Below, piece after piece: positions 54,894 through 62,688 of a stretch of DNA of 64,000 nucleotides. The notes under the pieces were generated by a model. It had not been told where the DNA came from and made no database searches. It saw nothing but the letters and a program-made list of their open reading frames with translations. Source of the stretch: Streptomyces parvulus (GTDB taxonomy: Bacteria; Actinomycetota; Actinomycetes; Streptomycetales; Streptomycetaceae). Every line of letters begins with the position of its first letter. Position 1 is the stretch's first letter. The stretch is taken from contig NZ_BMRX01000008.1 of the NCBI RefSeq assembly GCF_014648855.1, positions 330,071-394,070 on the forward strand, written 5' to 3'. The position numbers were made by a program, and so were the translations under genes.

Positions 54894-55174
54894 GCCCCGG
54901 CACCCGGCACGGGCCCCGTGCCCTTGCGGTGCCGCAGCCCCGCCCCGTGCAGCAGCCGCACCACCTCGCGGCTGCTGACCTCCAGCGCGCCGGCGGACAC
55001 GGCGTCGGCGTAGCGCTGGGCGGGGACGTCGTAGTGGTCGCGCTCGAAGGCGCGGCGCGGCACGCCCAGGGCCGCGGCGAACGCGTGCAGCTCGGCGTAG
55101 GAGACGTCGCTGACCAGGTGCGACCACAGGCGGCCGTGGCCCGGCCAGGTCGGGGGGTCGATGTAGACGGTCAC
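54875..55174 (-). CDS. DUF4031 protein
   Basis: 99 residues matching DUF4031: VYIDPPTWPGHGRLWSHLVS at the N-terminus, YAELHAFAAALGVPRRAFER, and HYDVPAQRYADAVSAGALEV. Widespread in actinobacteria, function unknown; small and cytoplasmic. GTG 55174 starts 10 bases after the stop of the zinc-ribbon-like gene, which suggests an operon. Overlaps the fusion gene by 19 bases at 3' ends. Confidence 0.87.
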   Translation of the reverse strand: MTVYIDPPTWPGHGRLWSHLVSDVSYAELHAFAAALGVPRRAFERDHYDVPAQRYADAVSAGALEVSSREVVRLLHGAGLRHRKGTGPVPGAGAQRRSS

Positions 55175-55184
55175 CGCGGCGCCC

Positions 55185-55562
55185 TCACGCGGCCGGGCCG
55201 CCGGTGGCGCCCAGCGAACCGACCGCGGCCACCTTCACCCCCGCCTTGCCGCACACCCAGTGCGGATCGGGACCGAGTTCCGGCTCGACGTCCAGCGCGT
55301 GCGGGTCGCCCGAGCCGCAGACCGGGCACAGCGGCCAGCGGCCGTACCGCTCCAGCAGCGCGTCCTGCACGTCCTGCGCGACCAGCCCGGCGACGAACTC
55401 GGCGCCCTCCGGCCACTGCTCGACCCACCAGCGGCGCTCGGCGACGGACTCCTCCACCAGCGACACCACGTCCGGCTCGGCGACCTCGCCGGCCACGAGA
55501 TCGGCGAGTACGAGGGCGCGCGCGGCGTGCAGCACCTGCTCCAGGGGGCTGATGGGGTCCAT
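55185..55562 (-). CDS. Small protein with CxxC motif (possible zinc ribbon)
   Basis: 125 residues. Helical N-terminus (SPLEQVLHAARALVLADLVA) and a C-terminal region with LCPVCGSGDPH and WVCGKAG, three cysteines plus His that could form a zinc site. Family not recognised. ATG 55562 has CACAAT 6 bases upstream, a leaderless arrangement; ATG 55571 would add three residues. Upstream partner of DUF4031 in a two-gene unit; divergent from the RpiR gene 55 bases away. Confidence 0.75.
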   Translation of the reverse strand: MDPISPLEQVLHAARALVLADLVAGEVAEPDVVSLVEESVAERRWWVEQWPEGAEFVAGLVAQDVQDALLERYGRWPLCPVCGSGDPHALDVEPELGPDPHWVCGKAGVKVAAVGSLGATGGPAA

Positions 55563-55581
55563 GCCCCCATTGTGCGCACTC

Positions 55582-55613
55582 TTGACCCGCGGACCGAAAC
55601 GAAAATATCTTTC
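55582..55613 (+). promoter_or_regulatory. Promoter and inverted repeat of the RpiR-type regulator gene
   Basis: TTGACC (55582-55587), 18-base spacer, TATCTT (55606-55611), then 6 bases to GTG 55618. GAAA-ATATC-TTTC (55601-55613) is an inverted repeat overlapping the -10; a related GAAA-C-TTTC lies at about 55635-55643 within the gene. Autoregulation is likely. Confidence 0.6.
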
Positions 55614-55617
55614 ATGA

Positions 55618-56574
55618 GTGACCGATGAAGTGAAGGAAACTTTCGCGCACGCGTCCGGGGGCCGCCGCGCCGGGGGCGGCGGCACCGCGCCGCCCGCGCC
55701 CGCCGCCCTCGCGGCCAAGGTGCGCACGCTGGCGCCGTCGATGACCCGCTCCATGCAGCGGGTCGCCGAGGCCGTCGCGGGCGACCCGGCCGGCTGCGCC
55801 GCCCTCACGGTCACCGGTCTCGCCGAGCTGACCGGCACCAGCGAGGCGACCGTCGTCCGCACCGCCCGGCTGCTGGGCTACCCCGGCTACCGCGACCTGC
55901 GCCTCGCCCTGGCCGGGCTCGCCGCCCAGCAGCAGTCCGGACGCGCACCGGCCATCACGACGGACATCGCGGTGGACGACCCGATCGCCGACGTCGTCGC
56001 CAAGCTGGCCTACGACGAGCAGCAGACCCTCGCGGACACCGCCGCCGGACTGGACACCGGCCAGCTCGGCGCGGCCGTCGCCGCCCTGGCCGCCGCCCGC
56101 CGCACCGACGTGTACGGGATCGGCGCGTCCGGCCTGGTCGCCCAGGATCTCACCCAGAAACTCCTGCGCATAGGGCTGATAGCCCACGCCCACAACGACC
56201 CGCACCTCGCCGTGACCAACGCGGTGCAGCTGCGCGCCGGGGACGTCGCCCTCGCGATCACCCACTCAGGGTCGACCGGGGACGTCATCGAACCCCTGCG
56301 GGCCGCCTTCGAGCGCGGCGCGACGACGGTCGCCATCACCGGGCGCCCCGACAGCCCCGTCACCCAGTACGCCGACCACGTGCTGACCACGTCCACCTCG
56401 CGGGAGAGCGAGCTGCGGCCGGCGGCGATGTCCTCCCGGACGAGTCAGCTGCTGGTGGTGGACTGCCTGTTCGTGGGGGTGGCGCAGCGGACGTACGACT
56501 CGGCTGCGCCGGCTCTGGCGGCGTCCTATGAAGCGCTGGCCCATCGGCATGGGGGGTCGCGCGGGAGACCGTAG
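55618..56574 (+). CDS. MurR/RpiR-family regulator (HTH + SIS)
   Basis: 318 residues. N-terminal HTH_6-type domain near 40-110 (SMTRSMQRVAEAVAGDPAGC, LTVTGLAELTGTSEATVVRT, ARLLGYPGYRDLRLAL) and C-terminal SIS sugar-isomerase-like ligand domain (VYGIGASGLVAQDLTQKLLR, ALAITHSGSTGDVIEPLRAA). In E. coli MurR senses MurNAc-6-phosphate and represses murQ; the adjacent downstream murQ fits that pairing. GTG 55618 is leaderless by geometry. Followed after 129 bases by murQ. Confidence 0.93.
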   Translation: MTDEVKETFAHASGGRRAGGGGTAPPAPAALAAKVRTLAPSMTRSMQRVAEAVAGDPAGCAALTVTGLAELTGTSEATVVRTARLLGYPGYRDLRLALAGLAAQQQSGRAPAITTDIAVDDPIADVVAKLAYDEQQTLADTAAGLDTGQLGAAVAALAAARRTDVYGIGASGLVAQDLTQKLLRIGLIAHAHNDPHLAVTNAVQLRAGDVALAITHSGSTGDVIEPLRAAFERGATTVAITGRPDSPVTQYADHVLTTSTSRESELRPAAMSSRTSQLLVVDCLFVGVAQRTYDSAAPALAASYEALAHRHGGSRGRP

Positions 56575-56607
56575 GGCTTGATCGTCGTGGGCGGCTGCGG
56601 GTCCGTT

Positions 56608-56662
56608 GTGGCTGGTCGCGCCCACGCGGCGGAGCCGCACATCGATACAGTCCCGCGCCCCT
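56608..56662 (+). repeat. Interspersed intergenic repeat, interrupted copy C
   Basis: Begins with the same 14 bases as copy A (GTGGCTGGTCGCGC) and ends with the same CCCGCGCCCCT, but the central AGTTC is replaced by 30 bases containing GCGGC-GGA-GCCGC, a small hairpin. Lies between rpiR and murQ. I recall both short and long versions in Streptomyces genomes. Confidence 0.6.
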
Positions 56663-56685
56663 GGGGCAATACAGAGACCGACGTT

Positions 56686-56701
56686 GGAAAGAGCCGTTTC
56701 C
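56686..56701 (+). promoter_or_regulatory. Inverted repeat before murQ
   Basis: GGAAA-GAGCCG-TTTCC ends two bases before the murQ ATG. It resembles the GAAA...TTTC repeats at the regulator gene, so the same RpiR protein may bind here. Its spacer is longer (8 bases between GAAA and TTTC versus 5). Confidence 0.45.
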
Positions 56702-56703
56702 TG

Positions 56704-57639
56704 ATGACTGCAACCCCCCATCACCCCGACCTCCGCTCCCAGTTGGAGACCCTCGCCACCGAGGCGTTCCGGCCCGAGCTGGCCGAGATCGACCAGCTGG
56801 CCACGCTCGACATCGCGCGCACGATGAACGCCGAGGACGCCACGGTCGCCGCCGCCGTGGCCGCGCGGCTGCCCGAGATCGCCGCCGCGATCGACGCCGT
56901 GGCCGCCCGGATGGCGCGCGGCGGGCGGCTGGTCTACGCGGGCGCCGGCACCGCCGGACGGCTCGGCGTGCTGGACGCCTCCGAGTGCCCGCCGACCTTC
57001 AACACCGCGCCGGGACAGGTCGTCGGCCTGATCGCGGGCGGCCCGGACGCCATGGTCACCTCCGTCGAGGGCGCCGAGGACTCGCCGGAGCTGGCCCGCG
57101 CCGACCTGGACGCCCTCGGCCTCACCGCCGACGACGCGGTGGTCGGCGTCTCCGCCTCCGGCCGCACCCCGTACGCCGTCGGCGCCGTCGAGCACGCCCG
57201 TTCGGTCGGCGCCCTGACCGTGGGGCTCGCCTGCAATCCGGGCAGCGCGCTGGCCGCCGCCGCCGAGCACGGCATCGAGGTCGTCACCGGGCCCGAGCTG
57301 ATCACCGGCTCCACCCGGCTGAAGGCCGGCACGGCGCAGAAGCTCGTCCTCAACATGCTGTCGACGATCACCATGGTCCGGCTCGGCAAGACCTACGGGA
57401 ACCTGATGGTGGACGTGCGCGCGTCCAACGAGAAGCTGCGCGCCCGCTCACGCCGGATCGTCGCGCTCGCCACCGGCGCCGCCGACGCCGACATCGAGCG
57501 CGCGCTGACCGCCACCGACGGCGAGGTCAAGCACGCCATCCTGGTCCTCCTCGCCGACGTGGACGGCCCCACCGCGGCCCGCCTCCTGGCGGACTCGGAC
57601 GGCCACCTGCGGGCGGCGCTGGCGACGGCGCACGGCTGA
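56704..57639 (+). CDS. murQ: N-acetylmuramic acid 6-phosphate etherase
   Basis: 311 residues. Splits MurNAc-6-phosphate to GlcNAc-6-phosphate and D-lactate in cell-wall recycling. SIS-domain lyase: RLVYAGAGTAGRLGVLDASE near 80, CPPTFNTAPGQVVGLIAGG, GAEDSPELA, VGVSASGRTPYAVGAVEHAR, ELITGSTRLKAGTAQKLVLN, RASNEKLRARSRRIV. The catalytic Glu in GAEDS is present. ATG 56704; ribosome site weak (GGAAAG 14 bases upstream). The product GlcNAc-6-phosphate feeds the amino-sugar pool sensed by DasR. Followed by a terminator-like hairpin. Confidence 0.95.
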   Translation: MTATPHHPDLRSQLETLATEAFRPELAEIDQLATLDIARTMNAEDATVAAAVAARLPEIAAAIDAVAARMARGGRLVYAGAGTAGRLGVLDASECPPTFNTAPGQVVGLIAGGPDAMVTSVEGAEDSPELARADLDALGLTADDAVVGVSASGRTPYAVGAVEHARSVGALTVGLACNPGSALAAAAEHGIEVVTGPELITGSTRLKAGTAQKLVLNMLSTITMVRLGKTYGNLMVDVRASNEKLRARSRRIVALATGAADADIERALTATDGEVKHAILVLLADVDGPTAARLLADSDGHLRAALATAHG

Positions 57640-57664
57640 CCCGGGCCGGGGTCCGCGGCCCGGG
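57640..57664 (+). terminator. Hairpin after murQ
   Basis: CCCGGGCCG (57640-57648), 7-base loop, CGGCCCGGG (57656-57664); perfect 9-bp stem starting directly after the murQ stop codon. No T-tract. Confidence 0.65.
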
Positions 57665-57694
57665 ACCGTCAGCGGCTGTGCGATTCTGAAGGAC

Positions 57695-58264
57695 ATGAAC
57701 CACGCCCAGCTGACCGCCCTGGGCCGCGCCCTGCGTCTCCTCGGCGAGCACGGCGAGGCCCTGACCGGCGACACCCCCGACGCCAAGCTGCACGAGGTGC
57801 GCGCGGACGTGAAGCGCGCGCTGGACCTGCTGGAGGAGAGCGTCGAGTCGGCGGCCCCCAGCACCCGCTGCCCCGAGCACCCGAACGGCCCGGTCGACAA
57901 GGCGGCCCCCGACCTCTGCCTGCTGTGCGAGACCCGCCGCCGCACCGCACGCCGCGCGGAGTACAACGGCGAGCCCCTGCCGGCCCGGACCGCCGAGCCG
58001 GTCCAGTCCCGGTACGGGGTGCGGGGCGACCGTCCGCAGCCCCAGCAGCGCTGGCTGCCGGAGCTGTGGAACGGGCAGACGTGGCAGCTGTGCGGCACCC
58101 CGCGCCGCGACCGCCGCGAGGCCGAGCTGTACATCGCGGCCCAACTGCGCGCCCCGCGCGCGGCGATGGCGTACCGGCTGGTCCACGAGTTCACGGACTA
58201 CGAGGTGCTGCGGGTGTGGGGCACGCCGGTGCGGGTGGACATCGAACCGATGGGCGGCCTCTGA
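57695..58264 (+). CDS. Hypothetical protein with CxxC pair
   Basis: 189 residues. N-terminal helical segment (LTALGRALRLLGEHGEALTG, EVRADVKRALDLLEESVES), then a cysteine region RCPEHPNG...LCLLCETRRR, a Trp-rich patch RWLPELWNGQTWQLCGTPR, and a C-terminal AAMAYRLVHEFTDYEVLRVW. Not a family I can name. Cytoplasmic. ATG 57695 has GAAGGA close and GATTCT 7 bases upstream. The stop is one base from the TetR start, so the two are coupled. Confidence 0.7.
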   Translation: MNHAQLTALGRALRLLGEHGEALTGDTPDAKLHEVRADVKRALDLLEESVESAAPSTRCPEHPNGPVDKAAPDLCLLCETRRRTARRAEYNGEPLPARTAEPVQSRYGVRGDRPQPQQRWLPELWNGQTWQLCGTPRRDRREAELYIAAQLRAPRAAMAYRLVHEFTDYEVLRVWGTPVRVDIEPMGGL

Positions 58265-58265
58265 G

Positions 58266-58850
58266 GTGGTCAGACGGAACGACCTGCGGCGCGCCGCCCT
58301 CGTCGACGCCGCCATCGAGGTACTGGCCGCGCAGGGCGCGCGGGGCCTGACCTTCCGGGCGGTGGACGGCGAGGCCGCCGTCCCGGCCGGCACCGCGTCC
58401 AACTACTTCGCCAACCGCGACGACCTGCTCACCCAGACCGGCGCCCGCGTCTACGAGCGTCTCCACCCGGACGAGGCGACGATCGCCCGCCAGCGCGCGG
58501 CCGGGGCCGACCGCGACACCTACGTCCGGCTCATGCGCGAACTCGTCGACCGCGTCTCGTCCTTCCGCTCCGGCTACCTCGCGCTGCTCGAACTGCGCCT
58601 GGAGGCCACCCGGCGCCCCGGCCTGCGCGCGGTCCTGACCGAGCGCATCCGCGAGGACGTCGACGCCAACGTGGCCTACCACGAGGGATCCGGCCTCCCC
58701 GGCGACGCCACGGCCGTCAAGCTGCTCTACCTCGCGCTGAACTGGCTGATCGTCGAACAGCTCACCCTCCCGGACGTGTTCACCGAGGAGGAGCGCGACC
58801 GGCTGGTGACGGCGGCGGTCGAGCGGATCGTGGTGCCGGACCGGAACTGA
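58266..58850 (+). CDS. TetR-family regulator
   Basis: 194 residues. N-terminal HTH: LVDAAIEVLAAQGARGLTFR, AVDGEAAVPAGTASNYFANR near 45; C-terminal domain with LLELRLEATRRPGLRAVLTE and LYLALNWLIVEQLTLPDVF, similar to the TetR group with a C-terminal helical ligand pocket. GTG 58266 is one base after the upstream stop with no Shine-Dalgarno, so translation depends on coupling. Convergent with the SDR gene (9 bases). Confidence 0.9.
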   Translation: MVRRNDLRRAALVDAAIEVLAAQGARGLTFRAVDGEAAVPAGTASNYFANRDDLLTQTGARVYERLHPDEATIARQRAAGADRDTYVRLMRELVDRVSSFRSGYLALLELRLEATRRPGLRAVLTERIREDVDANVAYHEGSGLPGDATAVKLLYLALNWLIVEQLTLPDVFTEEERDRLVTAAVERIVVPDRN

Positions 58851-58859
58851 CCCGGCGGC

Positions 58860-59612
58860 TCAGAGCTGGTTCTCGCCGCCGTCCACGTGCCAGTTGACGC
58901 CGAGCACGAAGCTGCTGCGCTCGGAGGCCAGGAAGGCCACCACCTCCGCGACCTCCTCGGGCCGCCCGACCCGGCCGAGGGGAACGTTCGCGGCGAACCG
59001 CGCCTTGGTCGCCTCCGGGTCCGGGGTGCCGGCGGCCACGGCGTCGGCCGCGGGGGTCGCGATGGTGCCCGGGGAGACGGCGTTGACCCGCACGCCCCGA
59101 CCCTTCAGCTCGTTGGCCCAGGTCCGGACGTACGAACGGACCGCCGCCTTGGTCGCCGCGTAGGTGCCGAACGCCTCGACGCCGTCGTCGGCGCGGACCG
59201 AGGTGTTGACGACGACGGAGGCGCCGTCGTTGAGCAGCGGCAGCGCCTTCTGCACGGTGAACACGGTGCCGCGCACATTGACCCCGAAGATCTGGTCGTA
59301 GTGCTCCTCGGTGGTCTCCTCCAGGGTCGCGAAGGCGCCGGACCCCGCGTTCGCGAAGAGCACGTCGAGCCCCCGGCCGCGGGCCCGCACCGCTTCGTAG
59401 AGCCGGTCCAGGTCGGCCTGCTCGGCGATGTCCCCCACCACCGCGGTCGCCCGCTCCGCGCCGATCCTCTCCACGGCGGCGTCCAGCTCCGCCTTGCGCC
59501 GCCCGGTGACGAACACGTGCGCGCCGTCCGCCGCCAGCCGCACGGCGGTCGCCAGACCGATGCCGCTGCTGCCGCCGGTGATCACCGCGGTCTTGCCGTC
59601 GAACTGCCCCAT
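58860..59612 (-). CDS. Short-chain dehydrogenase/reductase
   Basis: 250 residues, classical SDR. NAD(P) motif TGGSSGIG near 13-20, FANAG near 88, catalytic Ser in VNTSVRADD near 138 and YAATK near 151-155, C-terminal GVNWHVDGGENQL. Substrate unknown; the divergent TetR suggests induction by a substrate. ATG 59612 has GGAGG 8 bases upstream. Its promoter overlaps two palindromic operators. Confidence 0.95.
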   Translation of the reverse strand: MGQFDGKTAVITGGSSGIGLATAVRLAADGAHVFVTGRRKAELDAAVERIGAERATAVVGDIAEQADLDRLYEAVRARGRGLDVLFANAGSGAFATLEETTEEHYDQIFGVNVRGTVFTVQKALPLLNDGASVVVNTSVRADDGVEAFGTYAATKAAVRSYVRTWANELKGRGVRVNAVSPGTIATPAADAVAAGTPDPEATKARFAANVPLGRVGRPEEVAEVVAFLASERSSFVLGVNWHVDGGENQL

Positions 59613-59634
59613 GGGAATGACCTCCGTCGAATTA

Positions 59635-59684
59635 AGTACCGATCGGTACTGAAGAGCGACCGTAGCACTTCAAAACCGATCGGT
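59635..59684. promoter_or_regulatory. Two TetR-type operators between SDR and tetR
   Basis: AGTACCGATCGGTACT (59635-59650) is a perfect 16-base palindrome; AACCGATCGGTAC near 59674-59686 repeats its ACCGATCGGT core (59675-59684). Centres are 37 bases apart, between the SDR start and the tetR start. This is the expected site of the divergent TetR protein. Confidence 0.8.
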
Positions 59685-59707
59685 ACAGAAGAGGTATGCT
59701 CGAGGGC

Positions 59708-60334
59708 ATGGAGACGGGACGGAAGAGGGCGCCGGTCGGCCGGCCGCGCGGCTTCGACGCCGACGAGGCGCTGGAGCGCGCCATGCGGGTCTTCTGGGAG
59801 CACGGCTACGAGGGCGCAGGCCTGACCGACCTCACCCAGGCCATGGGCATCACCCGCACCAGCATGTACGCGGCCTTCGGCAACAAGGAGGCGCTGTTCC
59901 GCAAGGCTCTGGAGCGCTACGAGGAGGGCCCCGCGTCCTACCTGGCCCGCGCCCTGGACGAGCCGACCGCCCGCGAGGTCGCCACCGCCTTCCTGAACGG
60001 TTCGGTGTGCACCACCACCAGCCCCGGCCGCCCCAGCGGCTGCCTCGGCGTCCAGGGGTCCCTCGCCGCGGGCGAGTCCGCCCGGGCCGCCCGCGACCTG
60101 CTCGCCGACTGGCGCAACGGGGGCGTCGACCGGCTCCGCGACCGGTTCCGCCGCGCCGTCGACGAGGGCGACCTGCCCGAGGACACCGACCCCGCCCTCC
60201 TGGCCCGCTACCTCATGACCGTCGCCAACGGCATCGCCGTCCAGGCGGCCGGCGGCGCCACCCGGGACGACCTGCGCCAGGTGGCCGACATCGCCCTGCG
60301 GGGCTGGCCGCCGGTCCTACACGGTACTCGCTAG
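59708..60334 (+). CDS. TetR-family regulator, divergent from SDR
   Basis: 208 residues. HTH: FDADEALERAMRVFWEHGYE, LTDLTQAMGITRTSMYAAFG near 45, and a C-terminal TetR_C_16-like region with CLGVQGSLAAGESARAARDL and ARYLMTVANGIAVQAAGGAT. Very likely represses the SDR gene and itself at the two palindromes. ATG 59708 is 7 bases after TATGCT; ATG 59696 is a weaker option. The stop codon shares a CTAG with the stop of the convergent gene. Confidence 0.93.
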   Translation: METGRKRAPVGRPRGFDADEALERAMRVFWEHGYEGAGLTDLTQAMGITRTSMYAAFGNKEALFRKALERYEEGPASYLARALDEPTAREVATAFLNGSVCTTTSPGRPSGCLGVQGSLAAGESARAARDLLADWRNGGVDRLRDRFRRAVDEGDLPEDTDPALLARYLMTVANGIAVQAAGGATRDDLRQVADIALRGWPPVLHGTR

Positions 60335-60720
60335 CCCCGCGCGCTCTCGTGGTTCGTGCGCCGCAGTCTGGCCCGCATCACCTCGTCCGTCGCCGCCGCC
60401 GCGACCGACCCGTGCGGGCAGTCCCACTCCCGGCCGCCGCCGACCGGACGCAGCTGCACGCTGCCGCCGACGTGCCCCATCACCTCCCCCACCCGGCCGT
60501 CCCGCGCGTCCACGGCATGCGTGCCGACGGGCGGGCTCTCACCCCGCACCACCGACGCCAGCCGCTCGGCGACCCGGACGTTGCAGCGGCCCAGGTCGAC
60601 CAGCGCGAACGGCTCGTCGCTCGCGCCGGTCACCGGATCGACGCACAGGGACGGCAGGACGACGCCCGCGCCCACGAGGGCCTGCCGCAGGGACTCGACG
60701 ACTTCCTCGGTCGAACGCAC
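60331..60720 (-). CDS. Hypothetical protein divergent to XRE/DUF397 module
   Basis: 129 residues. RSTEEVVESLRQALVGAGVV, LPSLCVDPVTGASDEPFALV and DLGRCNVRVAERLASVVRG are seen. I recall similar proteins divergent from XRE-DUF397 pairs in many Streptomyces genomes. Function unknown. GTG 60720 has GGAG 4 bases upstream (GGTGGAGAAGG). A C-terminal DCPHGS could bind metal. Stop shares CTAG with the convergent tetR gene. Confidence 0.7.
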   Translation of the reverse strand: MRSTEEVVESLRQALVGAGVVLPSLCVDPVTGASDEPFALVDLGRCNVRVAERLASVVRGESPPVGTHAVDARDGRVGEVMGHVGGSVQLRPVGGGREWDCPHGSVAAAATDEVMRARLRRTNHESARG

Positions 60721-60838
60721 CCTTCTCCACCTCCACGCTGAGTTCGTGATTCGCGACACAGCGTGTCCGGTCCGCCTCTAACCTGGCCAGGGAGGACGCC
60801 CCAACAACCCCAGCTGTACGACCGGGAGTTCCGCTGCC

Positions 60839-61678
60839 ATGCCTGGACCGAAAGACCTCGACCCGTCGACGTCCCCCCGCGCCCTGCTGGGTGCGGAGTT
60901 GCGCCACGCACGGGAGAAGGCCGGGCTGAGCCAGGAGGAGTTGGGCGGGCGGTTGTTCGTCAGCGGGTCGTTCATCGGCCAGTTGGAGTCCGGTACGAGG
61001 AGGATGCAGCGCGAGTACGCGGCGCTGCTGGACGACGCCCTCGGGACGGAGGACTTCTTCCGGCGCAACTGTGCGGCGTCGGCGAAGTCGAAGTATCCGG
61101 AGCACTTTGCCGAGGCGGCGGAGGCGGAAGGCTCCGCTGCGGCGATCAAGGAGTACGCGTCGATGCTGATCCCCGGGCTGTTGCAGACGCCCTCCTACGC
61201 CCGGGCCGTCTGCCGCGCCTACCAGCCGACGGCGACTGACGAAGTGATCGACGAGCTGGTGACGGCACGGATGGAGCGAGCCCGCATGCTCGCCGATCCA
61301 ACAGAGCCCATGTTGTGGGCCGTCATTGACGAATCCGCGCTGCGCCGCGCCACCGGCGGCCGGGAAGTGATGGCAGGGGCACTACGCCACATCGCCGCCC
61401 TCATGCGCGAGAACCGGGTCATCGTGCAGGTGCTGCCCTTTGATGCGGGAGCACACCCCGCGATGCAGGGCTGCGTCAAGCTGATGGACTTCGCGGGCGC
61501 CCCTCCACTCGTGTACCTCGAAGGGGTGGGCACCGGGCGGGTGGACGATGACCCGGCCACCGTCGGGCGCTACAGGTTCTACTACGAACTCCTCATGGTC
61601 TCCGCGCTCTCGCCCACGAATTCCCTGTCCATGATCGAGGAGCTGGCGCAGAATTACGCCCATGGAGACGACCTCTGA
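60839..61678 (+). CDS. XRE-family HTH regulator with DUF5753
   Basis: 279 residues. XRE helix-turn-helix at about 15-70 (LGAELRHAREKAGLSQEELG, SGSFIGQLESGTRRMQREYA); C-terminal DUF5753 (YASMLIPGLLQTPSYARAVC, ERARMLADPTEPMLWAVIDE, ALRRATGGREVMAGALRHIA, NRVIVQVLPFDAGAHPAMQG), the BldB-linked type common in Streptomyces. Pairs with a DUF397 protein encoded downstream with overlap; such pairs act as regulator and inhibitor/toxin-like partner, as in WhiJ-type systems. ATG 60839; no strong ribosome site. Confidence 0.93.
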   Translation: MPGPKDLDPSTSPRALLGAELRHAREKAGLSQEELGGRLFVSGSFIGQLESGTRRMQREYAALLDDALGTEDFFRRNCAASAKSKYPEHFAEAAEAEGSAAAIKEYASMLIPGLLQTPSYARAVCRAYQPTATDEVIDELVTARMERARMLADPTEPMLWAVIDESALRRATGGREVMAGALRHIAALMRENRVIVQVLPFDAGAHPAMQGCVKLMDFAGAPPLVYLEGVGTGRVDDDPATVGRYRFYYELLMVSALSPTNSLSMIEELAQNYAHGDDL

Positions 61679-61925
61679 GTACGCGTGGCACAGGTCCAGC
61701 TACAGCGGCGGCAGCGGCGGCAATTGCCTGGAGATCGCTCGCTGGCGCAAGTCCACGTACAGCGGCGGCAGCGGCGACAACTGCCTGGAAATGGGGCTCG
61801 GCAACCGCGCCACCACCCCCGTCCGCGACTCCAAGACCCCCGACGGACCAACCCTCCGCTTCCGAGCCGCCGCCTGGTCCGCCTTCGTGGACGCCCTCAA
61901 GGCGTCGCCGGACAGGGCCGATTGA
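61662..61925 (+). CDS. DUF397 protein with duplicated N-terminal motif
   Basis: 87 residues. The DUF397 opening motif occurs twice: WHRSSYSGGSGGNCLEIAR (9-27) and WRKSTYSGGSGDNCLEMG (28-45), a 19-residue period, then the normal VRDSKTPDGPTLRF and WSAFVDALK ending. Typical DUF397 proteins have one copy and about 60-70 residues. Acts with the XRE regulator upstream, probably by binding it. ATG 61662 overlaps that gene by 17 bases. Confidence 0.92.
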   Translation: METTSEYAWHRSSYSGGSGGNCLEIARWRKSTYSGGSGDNCLEMGLGNRATTPVRDSKTPDGPTLRFRAAAWSAFVDALKASPDRAD

Positions 61926-61935
61926 CCGCGTGGCG

Positions 61936-62688
61936 TCAGTGCGGCAGCGGCGCCGGGTGCAGGGCGTTGGACACCGTGCAGCCCGCCTCCCCCCGCATCC
62001 GCTGGACCCGGGGCGGCACCCACACCTCCGTCTCGCCGGGGCCCACGCGGGCGAGGACGCAGTCCTGCGCGCCGAAACCGTCGCCCGGCACCAGCAGGAG
62101 CACGCCGACCCGCCCGTCCTCCGCCTGCACCTCGGTGCGGACCGCCGGGTCCATGTCCAGCGCCGAGAGCACGCGCCGCACCTCCGTCTCGTCCGCGCGG
62201 CCGCCCTCCGGGACCCGGGGGAGCTTCGCGCGCAGTTCCGCGGCGGGCAGCTCGGGCGGCTCCGGCGCCGGGCCGAAGACCAGCGGAAGACTCTCCGGGC
62301 AGTCCACGTCACGCGGCTCCTCGCGCCACTCGGACCCGGGTGACACGCGGACCGCGAAACACCGCCGTACGACGACCTCCTCGAGGTCGAAGGTCGAGTT
62401 GTACGCCGAGCCCGAGGTGCGCACGACCAGGACGAGGCCCTTCCCGTCGTGGGTCGAGGTGCCGGCGACGCGCATCACCTCCACCCCGTCCATGCCGGCG
62501 GCCTCGCGCCCCGCCTCCTCCGCCGTGCGCGGACGCTGCCCGTAGAGGCGCTCGCCCACCGTCCTGGCCGCCTCGCGGGCCGCGTCCGCCGCCTTCGCCT
62601 CGGAGGGCTCGGCCGCCCCGCAGCCCACGGCGAGCAGCGCCAGGGGCGCGAGCAGCAGCAGCGGACGCAGAACCCGTCCGGCGCTCAC
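61936..62688 (-). CDS. Hypothetical lipoprotein
   Basis: 250 residues. Signal peptide LRPLLLLAPLALLAVGCGAA with lipobox AVGC, Cys near residue 23; mature part with EPSEAKAADAAREAARTVGE, VLVVRTSGSAYNSTFDLEEV, RRCFAVRVSPGSEWREE and two or three further cysteines. No family recognised; an extracytoplasmic binding or envelope role is possible. GTG 62688 overlaps the stop of the carboxylesterase gene (GTGA), so it is translated after it. Confidence 0.8.
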   Translation of the reverse strand: MSAGRVLRPLLLLAPLALLAVGCGAAEPSEAKAADAAREAARTVGERLYGQRPRTAEEAGREAAGMDGVEVMRVAGTSTHDGKGLVLVVRTSGSAYNSTFDLEEVVVRRCFAVRVSPGSEWREEPRDVDCPESLPLVFGPAPEPPELPAAELRAKLPRVPEGGRADETEVRRVLSALDMDPAVRTEVQAEDGRVGVLLLVPGDGFGAQDCVLARVGPGETEVWVPPRVQRMRGEAGCTVSNALHPAPLPH

